Notes under the pieces: generated by a model | Seen by the model: only the letters and a program-made list of their open reading frames with translations | Databases searched by the model: none | What the model was told of the DNA's origin: nothing | NCBI RefSeq assembly: GCF_037023145.1 | Contig: NZ_CP146091.1 | Location: 2,666,001-2,730,000, forward strand | Direction: 5' to 3' | Length of the DNA stretch: 64,000 nucleotides | DNA from: Ralstonia sp. RRA | Lineage (GTDB): Bacteria; Pseudomonadota; Gammaproteobacteria; Burkholderiales; Burkholderiaceae | Translations under genes and position numbers: made by a program | Part shown: positions 53,794-63,268 of the stretch, in pieces | Layout: every line of letters begins with the position of its first letter | Position numbering within the stretch: the stretch's first letter is position 1

Positions 53794-54270
53794 ATGCCAT
53801 CCCCTTTCGATGCCGTTCTCGCAGCGCCCTTCGGCAAGCTGGGCGTGCGTGTGGCCGACGGCTCTCTGCGTGAACTCACCTATCTGCCGGAGAGCACGCC
53901 CACGGTCGACTCCAGCCATGCGCTGATCCGCAAACTGGCGCGCCAGCTCGACGCGTACTACGGCAACCCCAACGCCGCCTTCGATGTGCCGCTTGCGCCT
54001 GCCGGCACGGATTTCCAGCGCCGCGTGTGGAACGCCATCAGCGCGATCCCCTGCGGCAGCGTGATCACCTACGGCACCATCGCCAAGCAGATCGGCAGCG
54101 TGCCGCGCGCGGTGGGCCAGGCATGCGGCGACAACTGGTTCCCGATCCTGATCCCATGCCACCGCGTGGTGAGCGCGTCGGGCATCGGCGGGTTCTCGCA
54201 CCACACGGATGGCTACCTGCTGAACATCAAGCACTGGCTGCTGCGCCATGAAGGCGTGATGCTGATATGA
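53794..54270 (+). CDS. second methylated-DNA--protein-cysteine methyltransferase
   Basis: 158 residues from the ATG at 53794. Acceptor Cys122 in PCHRVVSASGIGGFSH; DNA-recognition helix GTIAKQIGSVPRAVGQACGDN. Differs from the alkA-linked Ogt (Cys129) in having VSASGIGGF in place of VGADGALTG, and GDNWFPILI instead of GRNPISIGI, so it belongs to a different Ogt subgroup. Repairs O6-alkylguanine. Its last bases overlap xerD by 4 (ATGA), giving translational coupling to a recombinase gene. Confidence 0.9.
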   Translation: MPSPFDAVLAAPFGKLGVRVADGSLRELTYLPESTPTVDSSHALIRKLARQLDAYYGNPNAAFDVPLAPAGTDFQRRVWNAISAIPCGSVITYGTIAKQIGSVPRAVGQACGDNWFPILIPCHRVVSASGIGGFSHHTDGYLLNIKHWLLRHEGVMLI

Positions 54271-55202
54271 GAAAAGCTGCACCAAAAGACGCCGAAACCA
54301 CGGCCCTGCCCCCGCAGAGTGCCGATGCCATCCAACGTTTCTGCGATGCGCTCTGGCTGGAAGACGGCCTCGCGCGCAACACGCTCGATGCGTACCGGCG
54401 CGACCTGACGCTTTACGCGCACTGGCTGGCCGAGCGCAGCAAATCCATCGCCGAAACCGAAGACGGCGACCTGGCCGACTACTTTGCCGCACGCCATGCC
54501 GAGAGCCGCGCCTCCACGGCCAACCGACGTCGCACGGTGTTCAAGCGGTTCTTCGTATGGGCATTGCGCGAGCACGTGGTGACCACCGATCCATCGCGCC
54601 TGCTGCCAACGGCCAAGCAACCGCCGCGCTATCCGAAGACGCTGTCCGAAGCACAGGTTGAGGCGCTCATCAATGCGCCCGATGTCGACACGCCGCTCGG
54701 CCTGCGTGACCGCGCCATGATCGAGCTGATGTATGCGAGCGGCCTGCGCGTGTCGGAAATCGTCGCGTTGAAGACGGTGGAAGTCGGCCTGAACGAAGGG
54801 GTGGTGCGCGTGATCGGCGGCAAAGGCGGCAAGGACCGGCTGGTGCCGTTTGGTGCCGAGGCCGGCGACTGGCTGCGGCGCTATCTGCGTGATGGCCGTA
54901 CAACACTCCTCGGTGAGCGGACTGCCGATGCGCTGTTCGTCACCGCACGTGGCGAAGGCATGACGCGCCAGGCGTTCTGGCACATCATCAAGCGCTATGC
55001 GTTGCGCGCGGACATTCACGCACCACTCTCCCCGCACACGCTGCGCCACGCGTTCGCCACGCACCTGCTCAACCACGGTGCGGATCTGCGCGTGGTGCAG
55101 ATGCTGCTCGGCCACGCAGATATTTCCACCACGCAGATCTACACCCACGTCGCGCGCGAGCGGCTGCGCACGCTGCACGCGCAACACCATCCACGCGGAT
55201 AG
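54267..55202 (+). CDS. xerD: site-specific tyrosine recombinase XerD
   Basis: 311 residues. Catalytic residues are Arg161 (SGLRVSE), Lys near 186-189 (GGKGGKDR), His257 and Arg260 (HTLRHAFATHLL), His283 (LLGHADISTTQ) and Tyr292 (IYTHV). With XerC it resolves chromosome dimers at dif. A housekeeping enzyme, not a mobile-element integrase: no attachment sites or phage genes are near. It overlaps the upstream Ogt-like gene and is followed 13 bases later by ybaK. Confidence 0.94.
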   Translation: MRKAAPKDAETTALPPQSADAIQRFCDALWLEDGLARNTLDAYRRDLTLYAHWLAERSKSIAETEDGDLADYFAARHAESRASTANRRRTVFKRFFVWALREHVVTTDPSRLLPTAKQPPRYPKTLSEAQVEALINAPDVDTPLGLRDRAMIELMYASGLRVSEIVALKTVEVGLNEGVVRVIGGKGGKDRLVPFGAEAGDWLRRYLRDGRTTLLGERTADALFVTARGEGMTRQAFWHIIKRYALRADIHAPLSPHTLRHAFATHLLNHGADLRVVQMLLGHADISTTQIYTHVARERLRTLHAQHHPRG

Positions 55203-55215
55203 TTTCTCGACCCTG

Positions 55216-55707
55216 ATGAGCAAGTCCAAACACGTTTCCGAAACGCCCGCCACGCAGTTCCTCAAGGCACACGGCGTCGCCTTTACCGAACACACCTACG
55301 ACTATGTCGACAAGGGCGGCACGACTGAATCGTCGCGCCAGCTTGGCGTGGATGAGCACGCCGTCGTCAAGACGCTGGTAATGGAAGACGAGCACGCCAA
55401 GCCGCTGATCGTGCTGATGCATGGCGATTGCTCGGTCTCCACCAAGAACCTCGCGCGCCAGACCGGGCGCAAGAGCGTGCAGCCGTGCAAGCCCGAGGTG
55501 GCGCAGCGACATAGCGGTTACCTCGTCGGCGGTACGTCGCCGTTTGGCGTGCGCAAGGCGATGCCGGTGTATGTGGAAGCGAGCGTGCTGGAGCTGGAGC
55601 GCATCTATATCAACGGCGGGCGGCGCGGCTTTCTGGTGAGCATCGCGCCCGGCGTGCTGACCACGGTGCTGAACGCGCAGCCCGTCAACTGTGCAAACCC
55701 CGATTGA
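55216..55707 (+). CDS. ybaK: YbaK/EbsC-family Cys-tRNA(Pro) deacylase
   Basis: 163 residues from the ATG at 55216. Family blocks: HTYDYVDKGGTTESSRQLG, AVVKTLVME, STKNLARQTGRKSVQPCKP, YLVGGTSPFGVRKAMPVYVE and YINGGRRGFLV. It removes cysteine wrongly attached to tRNA-Pro. Probably co-transcribed with xerD. Confidence 0.92.
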   Translation: MSKSKHVSETPATQFLKAHGVAFTEHTYDYVDKGGTTESSRQLGVDEHAVVKTLVMEDEHAKPLIVLMHGDCSVSTKNLARQTGRKSVQPCKPEVAQRHSGYLVGGTSPFGVRKAMPVYVEASVLELERIYINGGRRGFLVSIAPGVLTTVLNAQPVNCANPD

Positions 55708-55777
55708 AACGAACGCGGTGGCTGGGGCACGCTTGCGGCCACGCTACAATCCCGCAGCCTGATTTCTCAGAACCCTT

Positions 55778-56401
55778 ATGTCCCCAGTCGTCGCAACCGT
55801 CCTTTTTGCCGTAGCCGCCTACCTGATCGGCTCCGTCTCGTTTGCCGTGGTAGTGAGCCGCGTCATGGGCTTGGCCGACCCGCGCACCTACGGCTCGGGC
55901 AACCCCGGCGCCACCAACGTGCTGCGCTCGGGCAACAAGAAGGCGGCCATCCTCACGTTGCTGGGCGATGCGGCCAAGGGCTGGCTGGCGGTGTGGCTCG
56001 CGCTACTGCTGGCACCGCGCTTTGGCGTCGATGAGGTTGGCATTGCGCTGGTCGTAATCGCCGTGTTCCTGGGCCACCTGTATCCGGTGTTCCACCGCTT
56101 TGCCGGCGGCAAGGGCGTGGCCACTGCGGCCGGCATCCTGCTGGCGATCAACGTGTGGCTGGGGCTGGCGACGCTGGCCACCTGGCTCATCATCGCGGTT
56201 TTCTTCCGCTATTCGTCGCTGGCGGCGCTGGTGTCGGCCGTGTTCGCGCCGTTTTTCTATGTGCTGATGTTCGGCTTCGACTGGATTGCCGGTGCGGTTG
56301 CGCTGATGGCCGTACTGCTGATCGCGCGCCACCGCGCCAATATCGCCAAGCTGCTCGCCGGCAAGGAAAGCCGCATCGGCGAGAAAAAGAAAGCCGCCTA
56401 G
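55778..56401 (+). CDS. plsY: glycerol-3-phosphate acyltransferase PlsY
   Basis: 207 residues, about six membrane helices. [52 protein letters not shown] in parts, and [18 protein letters not shown] are PlsY motifs. It transfers acyl groups from acyl phosphate to glycerol-3-phosphate, the first step of phospholipid synthesis. Its stop (TAG, 56399-56401) shares the CTAG palindrome with the stop of the convergent regulator gene. Confidence 0.94.
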   Translation: MSPVVATVLFAVAAYLIGSVSFAVVVSRVMGLADPRTYGSGNPGATNVLRSGNKKAAILTLLGDAAKGWLAVWLALLLAPRFGVDEVGIALVVIAVFLGHLYPVFHRFAGGKGVATAAGILLAINVWLGLATLATWLIIAVFFRYSSLAALVSAVFAPFFYVLMFGFDWIAGAVALMAVLLIARHRANIAKLLAGKESRIGEKKKAA

Positions 56402-57414
56402 TTGCGCAACTCGGCGCGCACCGAATGCGCGCGCCGATGTTCTCCTGGCGGCCGCCCCGTGTGCCGCCGGATCAACCGCCGGAAGGCGGACATATCCTGA
56501 TAGCCGCACTGCTCGGCAATCGTTGTCAGGCTCAGCGTGCTGACTTCCAACAGGTGACACGCGCGCTCTACGCGCAGCCGGTGCAGCAATTGCAGCGGCG
56601 ACGTCCCCACGGTTTTCGTGAAATGCCGCAACAGCGTCCGCTCGCTGGTGGAGGCGGCGTCCGCGAGTTTTCCCAAGTCAAACGGTTCATGCAGATGCTG
56701 CTGCAGGTAGCGCCGCGCACGCAGCACCACGCTGTCGCGGATGGCCGGCTTGCTGCGCAGCCAGATGCCGATGGCCTCCCCACGTGACGGCTGATCGAGC
56801 ACCGTATTGCCCAGCGTGCGCGCAAGCCGCGCATCGGCCAGCCGCCCGAGCACGCGGTGCATGAGCGCAACGCCGTGCTCCATCGCCCGTGCGGTGACCA
56901 CATTGCCGCTGCTCACGATCGCCTGCGCCGGCACCACCTTCAAATGGGGGAAATTGCCCTGCACCCAACCGGCAATCAGCCATGTCACCGTCAGCCGTTG
57001 GCCGGCGGGCAGCACATCGGCCAGCATTGCGACGCCCGTAAAAGGCGAGGCGACAAGACGCCCCGCCTGCAGATATCGGCGGATCGTGGCGCGCTCCACT
57101 TCCAGTAGCGCCAGACGCTGCTCCAGCGTGCCGATATGGTCGAAATGCACGGGCGGCACAATCAGCGCATCACCGAGCTCCGCGTCGTCTTCCGGCAACG
57201 CGTCACAGCGGCAGGCTAGCGTCTTCGCAGCTGCCTGCCAGCGTGCCCGATCCCGCGCGACGAGGCGCCAGCCAAACACCGGGGCCTTGGCGGCATTGGC
57301 GCGCTTGCCGGCCTGCATCGACGCCAGCGCATTGGCCACGCCGAGCGTGTCGGCAGCCGTTGACAGGGTGGAAAAACCAGCGTCGGGAAAGGTCAACAGA
57401 TCGATATTGGGCAT
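56398..57414 (-). CDS. GlxA-like AraC-family regulator (DJ-1/PfpI plus AraC HTH)
   Basis: 338 residues. Residues 1-200 are a DJ-1/PfpI (type-1 glutamine amidotransferase-like) domain ([21 protein letters not shown] in part, then [13 protein letters not shown], then [17 protein letters not shown]); the usual nucleophile Cys is replaced by Thr/Gly in SPFTGVAM, so it should be only a sensor. The AraC HTH pair follows ([19 protein letters not shown], then [24 protein letters not shown] in two parts). It diverges from the AHL acylase gene (160 bp) and may regulate it. Confidence 0.88.
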   Translation of the reverse strand: MPNIDLLTFPDAGFSTLSTAADTLGVANALASMQAGKRANAAKAPVFGWRLVARDRARWQAAAKTLACRCDALPEDDAELGDALIVPPVHFDHIGTLEQRLALLEVERATIRRYLQAGRLVASPFTGVAMLADVLPAGQRLTVTWLIAGWVQGNFPHLKVVPAQAIVSSGNVVTARAMEHGVALMHRVLGRLADARLARTLGNTVLDQPSRGEAIGIWLRSKPAIRDSVVLRARRYLQQHLHEPFDLGKLADAASTSERTLLRHFTKTVGTSPLQLLHRLRVERACHLLEVSTLSLTTIAEQCGYQDMSAFRRLIRRHTGRPPGEHRRAHSVRAELRN

Positions 57415-57574
57415 GCCGAAGTATAGGCGTGGTCAGCCATCTACGTGGCGGGATTAACCCCATCTTTGGCGGGAATACCTCTTTCGGATCAGACCTGTCC
57501 GATTGAGGATGCGACGGTGGTTGCGCACAGACACAGCCGCCCATAACGACACCGACATCAGGAGACAACGCACG

Positions 57575-59968
57575 ATGCACCGATTCATGCAGGAATCCGC
57601 ACTGCGCAGCACGTTGGCCATGGCCGCCCTTGCGGCGCTGGCCGGCTGCGCAAGCACCGCCGACAGCGGCTGGGCCACGCCCTCGGACACCGGCTTCTCG
57701 GCCGAGATCAGCCGCACCCGCTTCGGCATTCCGCACGTGCGCGCCAATGATTACGCGAGCCTTGGCTTCGGCATGGCCTACGCCTATGCGCAGGACAACG
57801 TCTGCCTGCTGGCCGATCAGGTCGTCACCGTCAACGGCGAGCGCTCGAAGACCTTTGGGCCGGACGGCACCGTCACCGTATCGTTCAAGCCGATTCCGAA
57901 CACGCAATCCGATGCTTTCTTCAAGGGCGCCTTCGACGAAGCCGGCCTGCGCGCGGGCTATGCGCAGATGTCGCCCGAAGCGCGCGAACTGCTGCGCGGC
58001 TACCTCGCCGGCTACAACCGCTATCTGAAAGACACGCCGGCCGCCGACCGCCCCGCCGCCTGCCGCAACGCCGCCTGGGTGCGCCCGCTCACACTGGCCG
58101 ACATGATGCGCATGGGCGAAGAGAAGTCCATTCAAGCCAGCGCGGGCGCCATGCTGCAGGGCATCGTGGCAGCGCAACCGCCAGGCGGTGCACCGGCGTC
58201 TGCCGTCATTCCGCCGCATGCCGTCGACACCGCCGCGCTCGACCGCGACCTGCAATTGCGCGACATGCCGATCGGCTCGAACGGCTGGGCCTTCGGCAAG
58301 GCCGCCACCGACAACGGCCGCGGCGTGCTGCTCGGCAACCCGCACTTCCCGTGGACGACCACCAACCGCTTCTACCAGGTGCACCTGACGGTGCCCGGCA
58401 AGCTGGACGTGATGGGCGCATCGATTGCCGCCTTCCCCGTCGTCAGCATCGGCTTCAACAAGGACGTGGCGTGGACGCACACTGTCTCCACCGGCCGCCG
58501 CTTCACGCTGTTCGAACTCAAGCTGGCCGAGGGCGACCCGACCACGTACCTGATCGACGGCAAGCCGCACAAGATGACCACGCGCACCGTGGCGTTTGAC
58601 GTGAAGCTGCCCGACGGTCGCATCGAGCGCCGCACGCACACCTTCTACGACACCGTGTACGGCCCGGTCCTGTCGATGCCTGCCGGCGGCATGCCGTGGA
58701 CCTCGCAGAAGGCCTACACGCTGCGCGACGCCAACCGCAATAACACACGCTCGATCGACACGTGGCTGCACATCGCGCAGGCGAAGGACGTGGCGGGCAT
58801 CCGCCAAGCCATCGGCAACCTCGGCATCCCCTGGGTCAACACGATTGCCACCGACCGCAATGGCCGCGCGCTGTTTGCCGATGTGTCGACTACGCCGGAT
58901 GTTTCCGCCGATGCGCTCAAGCGCTGCGCGCCGTCGCCGCTGGCTGACAAGCTGTTCAAAGGCGTGGGGCTGGTGCTGCTCGACGGCTCGCGCAGCGCGT
59001 GCGACTGGCAGGTTGATCCGGCATCGCCCGTGCCGGGGCTGGTGGCGCCTGCGCGCATGCCGGTGCTGGAGCGCGATGACTACGTCGCCAACAGCAACGA
59101 CAGTTCGTGGCTGACCAACCCGGCGCAGAAGCTGACCGGCTTCTCACCCGTGATGGGCTCGACCGACGTGCCGCAGCGCCTGCGCACCCGCATCGGCATC
59201 ATCGAGATCGAACGCCGCCTGAATGGCACCGATGGCCTGCCCGGCAACAAGGTCAACCTGCCGAACCTGCAGGCGATGATCTTCCGCGATGCCAACCTCG
59301 CCGGCCACCTCGTGCGCGACGATCTGCTGGCCGCGTGCAAGGCCGGTAGTGGCAACTTCGATGCCGATGTGCGCGACGGTTGCGCTGCCCTCGCGCAATG
59401 GAACCTCACGAGCAATGCCGACGCCCGCGCCGGCCACCTCTTCCGCGAGTTCTGGATGCGCGCCAAGGACATCCCGCACGTCTACGCGGTCGACTTCAAT
59501 CCGGCCGACCCGATCTACACGCCGCGCGGCCTGCGCGTGAGCGATGCCACCGTACGCACGGCTGTGTTCAAGGCGCTCAAGGACGCTGTGGGCGCAGTGC
59601 GCACCGCGGGCTTTGCGCTGGATGCCCCGCTGGGCACCGTGCAGGCAGCCCACGCACCGGGCGGCGATATCGCCCTGCACGGCGGCGAGGAGTACGAAGG
59701 CGTGCTCAACAAGCTGCAAAGCACGCCGATCGGACCAAAGGGGCTGCAGGTGTATTTCGGCACCAGCTACATCCAGACCGTCACGTTCGACGACCAGGGG
59801 CCGGTGGCCGATGCGCTGCTCACCTATGGCGAGTCGAGTGACCCGGCTTCGCCGCATGCGTTTGACCAGATGCGTGAGTTCTCGGCCAAGCGCTGGAATC
59901 GGCTGCCGTTCTCGGAGGCCTCCATTGCAGCGGACCCTGCGCTGAAGGTGACCAAGCTGTCGCAGTAA
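57575..59968 (+). CDS. N-acyl-homoserine lactone acylase (AiiD/Aac type penicillin acylase family)
   Basis: 797 residues, the length of the AHL acylases AiiD (Ralstonia sp. XJ12B) and Aac (R. solanacearum). A signal peptide with a lipobox-like ALAGCAS at about 20-27 precedes an alpha domain (RTRFGIPHVRANDYASLGFGMAYAYAQDN in parts). Autocleavage is before Ser235 in DMPIGSNGWAFGKAAT, the Ntn nucleophile at the start of the beta subunit; HTVSTGRRFTLFEL follows. It removes the acyl chain of quorum-sensing AHLs, probably in the periplasm or on the cell envelope. GGAGA lies 9 bases before the ATG at 57575; a GlxA-like regulator diverges. A terminator follows. Confidence 0.9.
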   Translation: MHRFMQESALRSTLAMAALAALAGCASTADSGWATPSDTGFSAEISRTRFGIPHVRANDYASLGFGMAYAYAQDNVCLLADQVVTVNGERSKTFGPDGTVTVSFKPIPNTQSDAFFKGAFDEAGLRAGYAQMSPEARELLRGYLAGYNRYLKDTPAADRPAACRNAAWVRPLTLADMMRMGEEKSIQASAGAMLQGIVAAQPPGGAPASAVIPPHAVDTAALDRDLQLRDMPIGSNGWAFGKAATDNGRGVLLGNPHFPWTTTNRFYQVHLTVPGKLDVMGASIAAFPVVSIGFNKDVAWTHTVSTGRRFTLFELKLAEGDPTTYLIDGKPHKMTTRTVAFDVKLPDGRIERRTHTFYDTVYGPVLSMPAGGMPWTSQKAYTLRDANRNNTRSIDTWLHIAQAKDVAGIRQAIGNLGIPWVNTIATDRNGRALFADVSTTPDVSADALKRCAPSPLADKLFKGVGLVLLDGSRSACDWQVDPASPVPGLVAPARMPVLERDDYVANSNDSSWLTNPAQKLTGFSPVMGSTDVPQRLRTRIGIIEIERRLNGTDGLPGNKVNLPNLQAMIFRDANLAGHLVRDDLLAACKAGSGNFDADVRDGCAALAQWNLTSNADARAGHLFREFWMRAKDIPHVYAVDFNPADPIYTPRGLRVSDATVRTAVFKALKDAVGAVRTAGFALDAPLGTVQAAHAPGGDIALHGGEEYEGVLNKLQSTPIGPKGLQVYFGTSYIQTVTFDDQGPVADALLTYGESSDPASPHAFDQMREFSAKRWNRLPFSEASIAADPALKVTKLSQ

Positions 59969-59982
59969 CGCAGCGCGTGCGT

Positions 59983-60014
59983 CGTCCCCGTGCAACGCGG
60001 GGACGCGTCCTTTT
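59983..60014 (+). terminator. terminator of the AHL acylase gene
   Basis: An 8-bp stem CGTCCCCG / CGGGGACG (59983-59990 with 59998-60005, loop of 7) is followed by CGTCCTTTTG, a short T-run, 15 bases after the stop. Confidence 0.65.
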
Positions 60015-60176
60015 GCCGCGCATCAGGACGATTCCGCCTGCCTGAACCACTCTTGCCAGTTGTTCACAGAAGGCGCCGCGCATTTCCGGTATCACCCGAG
60101 CTGGCCCGCGTTCATCGCGGGCCGTTTCTTTTGGTGCATTCGGCGCACAACAACCCATTGAGAGAGACACCCAGCC

Positions 60177-61583
60177 ATGGCCACTCGCATAGAACACGAC
60201 CTGCTCGGCGACCGCGACATCCCCAACGACAAGTACTACGGCGTCCACACGCTGCGCGCGCTGGAGAACTTTCCGATTACCGGCACGCCCATTTCGGTCT
60301 ATCCGCAATTGATCAACGCGCTGGCCAGCGTCAAGGCTGCTGCAGCACTCGCCAATCACGAACTCGGTCTATTGGACAAGACGCGCGCAGACGCCATCGT
60401 CGCCGCATGCAAGCAGGTACAGGCCGGCGTCGCGCACGAGCACTTTGTCGTCGACGTCATCCAGGGCGGTGCCGGCACCTCCACCAACATGAACGCCAAC
60501 GAGGTCATTGCCAACCTCGCGCTCGAACAGCTCGGCCACGCACGCGGCGCGTATGAGCACCTGCACCCCAACGAGCACGTGAACATGAGCCAAAGCACCA
60601 ACGACGACTATCCGACGGCGCTGCACATCGCCACGCACGATCTCGTGCTGGAACTGGTGGAAGCGATGAGCGTGCTGCGTGCGTCGTTCGAGCGCAAGGC
60701 CAACGAATTCCGCAGCGTGCTGAAGATGGGCCGCACGCAACTGCAAGACGCCGTGCCGATGACGCTGGGCCAGGAGTTCGGCAGCTACGCAGTCGGCTTG
60801 GCCGAAGATCAGGCGCGGTTGCTCGAAGCGCTGTCGACCATCCGCGAAATCAACCTAGGCGCCACGGCCATCGGCACCGGCATCAACACGCACCCGGATT
60901 ACGCAGAGGCCGCGCGCAAGCATCTGGCGCAGATCACCGGCATCCCGCTGATCACTGCGCAGGATCTGGTGGCGGCAACGCCTGACGTGGGCGCGTTCAT
61001 GCACATCTCTGGCGTGCTCAAGCGCATGGCGGCCAAGCTGTCGAAAACGTGCAACGACTTGCGCCTGCTCTCCAGCGGCCCGCGCGCCGGTATGGGCGAG
61101 ATCAACCTGCCGCCCATGCAGGCCGGCTCCAGCATCATGCCGGGCAAGGTGAATCCGGTGATTCCGGAAGTGGTCAACCAGATCGCCTACGAGGTGATCG
61201 GCAACGATGTCACCATCACCTTTGCCGCCGAGGCTGGGCAGCTTCAGCTCAACGCCTTCGAGCCCGTCATTGCGCACAGCCTGTTCAAGAGCCTGGTGCA
61301 TCTGCGCAATGGCTGCCTGACGCTGGCCGACAAGTGCGTCAACGGCATCACCGCCAACGTCGACCACCTGCGCGACAACGTGGAGCGCTCGATCGGCATC
61401 GTCACGGCGCTGAACCCGCACATCGGCTACACCAACGCCACGGCCATCGCGCAGGAAGCATTGGTGAGCGGCGCCAGCGTGTATCAGCTCGTGCTGGACA
61501 AGCGCCTGCTCAGTCAGGAAGCGCTGGATGAGATTCTGCAGCCCGAGATGCTGACGCAGCCGCGCGCGGTGGCGGCAGGTTAA
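60177..61583 (+). CDS. aspA: aspartate ammonia-lyase
   Basis: 468 residues. The fumarase/aspartase signature GSSIMPGKVNP is at 317-327 with catalytic Ser318, and other active-site parts are GGAGTSTNMNANEV, MSQSTNDDYPTALH and KMGRTQLQDAVPMTLG. It interconverts aspartate with fumarate and ammonia. GAGAGAGA lies before the ATG at 60177. Monocistronic, with a strong terminator. Confidence 0.95.
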   Translation: MATRIEHDLLGDRDIPNDKYYGVHTLRALENFPITGTPISVYPQLINALASVKAAAALANHELGLLDKTRADAIVAACKQVQAGVAHEHFVVDVIQGGAGTSTNMNANEVIANLALEQLGHARGAYEHLHPNEHVNMSQSTNDDYPTALHIATHDLVLELVEAMSVLRASFERKANEFRSVLKMGRTQLQDAVPMTLGQEFGSYAVGLAEDQARLLEALSTIREINLGATAIGTGINTHPDYAEAARKHLAQITGIPLITAQDLVAATPDVGAFMHISGVLKRMAAKLSKTCNDLRLLSSGPRAGMGEINLPPMQAGSSIMPGKVNPVIPEVVNQIAYEVIGNDVTITFAAEAGQLQLNAFEPVIAHSLFKSLVHLRNGCLTLADKCVNGITANVDHLRDNVERSIGIVTALNPHIGYTNATAIAQEALVSGASVYQLVLDKRLLSQEALDEILQPEMLTQPRAVAAG

Positions 61584-61596
61584 CCCGCGTAGCAAA

Positions 61597-61624
61597 CAAA
61601 AACGCCCCGGACATTCGGGGCGTT
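61597..61624. terminator. terminator of aspA (also facing yajQ)
   Basis: An 11-bp stem AAAACGCCCCG / CGGGGCGTTTT (61597-61607 with 61614-61624), loop of 6, ends with T-run on both strands; it serves aspA and the convergent yajQ. Confidence 0.9.
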
Positions 61625-61643
61625 TTGCTGGAAGCGACTCAGA

Positions 61644-62129
61644 TCAGTCGCGGAAGTTGTTGAAATCCAGCGGGGTATCGCTCACGTCCTTGCGCAGCAT
61701 GGCGATCACGCTTTGCAGGTCATCGCGCTTGGCGCCGGTCACGCGCACCGCGTCGCCCTGGATGCTGGCCTGGACCTTGATCTTGCTGTCCTTGATCGTT
61801 TTGACGATCTTCTTGGCCAGGTCGCCCGACACGCCCTTCTTGATCTTGACGACCTGCTTCATCTTGTCGCCGCCGATCTTCTGCTTGTCCTGGTAGTCCA
61901 GGAAGCGTACGTCGACGTTGCGCTTGGCGAGCTTGTTCATCAGCACGTCGTTGACCTGGCCGATCTTGAAATCGTCATCGGCAAACAACGTCAGCTCTTG
62001 CTCCTTGTGCTCGACGCGCGAGTCCGACCCCTTGAAGTCGAATCGCGTCGAAATCTCTTTGTTGGCCTGTTCCACGGCGTTCTTCACTTCCACCATGTTG
62101 GCTTCGCATACCACGTCAAACGACGGCAT
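61644..62129 (-). CDS. yajQ: YajQ-family nucleotide-binding protein
   Basis: 161 residues from the ATG at 62129, 7 bases after AAGGAG. The UPF0234 sequence is clear along the length ([21 protein letters not shown] in part, [12 protein letters not shown], and the ending [24 protein letters not shown]). Two RNP-like folds. In Xanthomonas and others YajQ proteins bind c-di-GMP and influence virulence; here the HD-GYP enzyme at 21.5 kb could change its ligand level (inference). Confidence 0.94.
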   Translation of the reverse strand: MPSFDVVCEANMVEVKNAVEQANKEISTRFDFKGSDSRVEHKEQELTLFADDDFKIGQVNDVLMNKLAKRNVDVRFLDYQDKQKIGGDKMKQVVKIKKGVSGDLAKKIVKTIKDSKIKVQASIQGDAVRVTGAKRDDLQSVIAMLRKDVSDTPLDFNNFRD

Positions 62130-62235
62130 CGTATTCTCCTTGCAGACTTGAATTCGGTTTCCTGCGGCGGCAATCATTCGGGGCCGCCCGTGCCATGGCT
62201 CTTATAATTCCAGCTTTTCCAGCCGCACTCGCGCC

Positions 62236-63264
62236 ATGGCGTTGCTCGACTCGCATTATCCCCTAGGCCAGCACAATACGTTCCGTTTTGAGGCCACCGC
62301 CCGCTATGCCGCCCATGTGCGCACGCCGAAAGACATTCCCGCCGCGCTGGCCGACCCGCGCGTGCAGGGTCTGCCCGTGCTGGTGCTGGGCGGCGGCAGC
62401 AACGTCGTGCTCACGCGTGACTTTGACGGTCTGGTGCTGCTGATGGAGATTCCTGGCATCACCACCGGCCGGGCGACGATCGATGGTCGCGAAGTCCACA
62501 CCGTTACCGCAGGCGGCGGTGAGTCGTGGCACGGCCTGGTCGCACACACCGTCGCCAATGGCTTGCCTGGACTGGAAAATCTCGCGCTGATTCCGGGCAC
62601 GGTGGGCGCAGCCCCCATCCAGAACATCGGCGCATACGGCGTCGAGATCAAAGACCGCTTCCACTCGCTGCGCGCCTACGACCGCCATGCCGGCGAGTTC
62701 GTCACACTTGACGCCGCCGATTGCGCCTTTGGCTACCGCGACAGCCTCTTCAAGCGCGCCGGCGCCGATCGCTACATCATCACCGAGGTGACATTCGCGC
62801 TGCCCGTCGACTGGCAGCCCGACACGCACTACGCAGAACTCGCCCGGGAGCTGACGGCGCAGAACATCGCCAACCCCACGGCGCAGGACATCTTTAACGC
62901 GGTGGTCGCCATCCGCCGCCGCAAGCTGCCCGACCCGGCCGAGATCGGCAACGCGGGCAGCTTCTTCAAGAACCCCATCGTCGATGCCGCCACGCGCGAT
63001 GCACTGGTGGAGCGCTTCCCGAACCTTGTGGGTTATGTGCAGCCAGAAGGCACCTACAAGCTGGCCGCCGGCTGGCTAATCGACCAGTGCGGCTTCAAGG
63101 GCCGTCAGAGCGGCGCGGTGGGCGTGTATGAAAAGCAGGCGCTAGTGCTGGTGCACCGTGGCGGCGGCAGCGCCGTGCAACTCATGACGCTGGCGCGCGA
63201 AATCCAGGATGCGGTCCATGCGCGCTTTGGCGTACGCATCGAACCGGAACCCGTCGTCATCTGA
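62236..63264 (+). CDS. murB: UDP-N-acetylenolpyruvoylglucosamine reductase
   Basis: 342 residues, type I MurB. FAD-binding VLVLGGGSNVVLTRDFDG, NLALIPGTVGAAPIQNIGAYG, the catalytic GNAGSFFKNP, and the C-terminal QPEGTYKLAAGWLIDQCGFKG in parts. It makes UDP-MurNAc for peptidoglycan. It diverges from yajQ and converges on the patatin gene, with 4 bases between the stops. Confidence 0.95.
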   Translation: MALLDSHYPLGQHNTFRFEATARYAAHVRTPKDIPAALADPRVQGLPVLVLGGGSNVVLTRDFDGLVLLMEIPGITTGRATIDGREVHTVTAGGGESWHGLVAHTVANGLPGLENLALIPGTVGAAPIQNIGAYGVEIKDRFHSLRAYDRHAGEFVTLDAADCAFGYRDSLFKRAGADRYIITEVTFALPVDWQPDTHYAELARELTAQNIANPTAQDIFNAVVAIRRRKLPDPAEIGNAGSFFKNPIVDAATRDALVERFPNLVGYVQPEGTYKLAAGWLIDQCGFKGRQSGAVGVYEKQALVLVHRGGGSAVQLMTLAREIQDAVHARFGVRIEPEPVVI

Positions 63265-63268
63265 TCGC

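Noticed and set aside
54267..55202. Phage or island integrase
   Set aside because: The protein is a standard XerD in a housekeeping neighbourhood, without att sites or phage genes.
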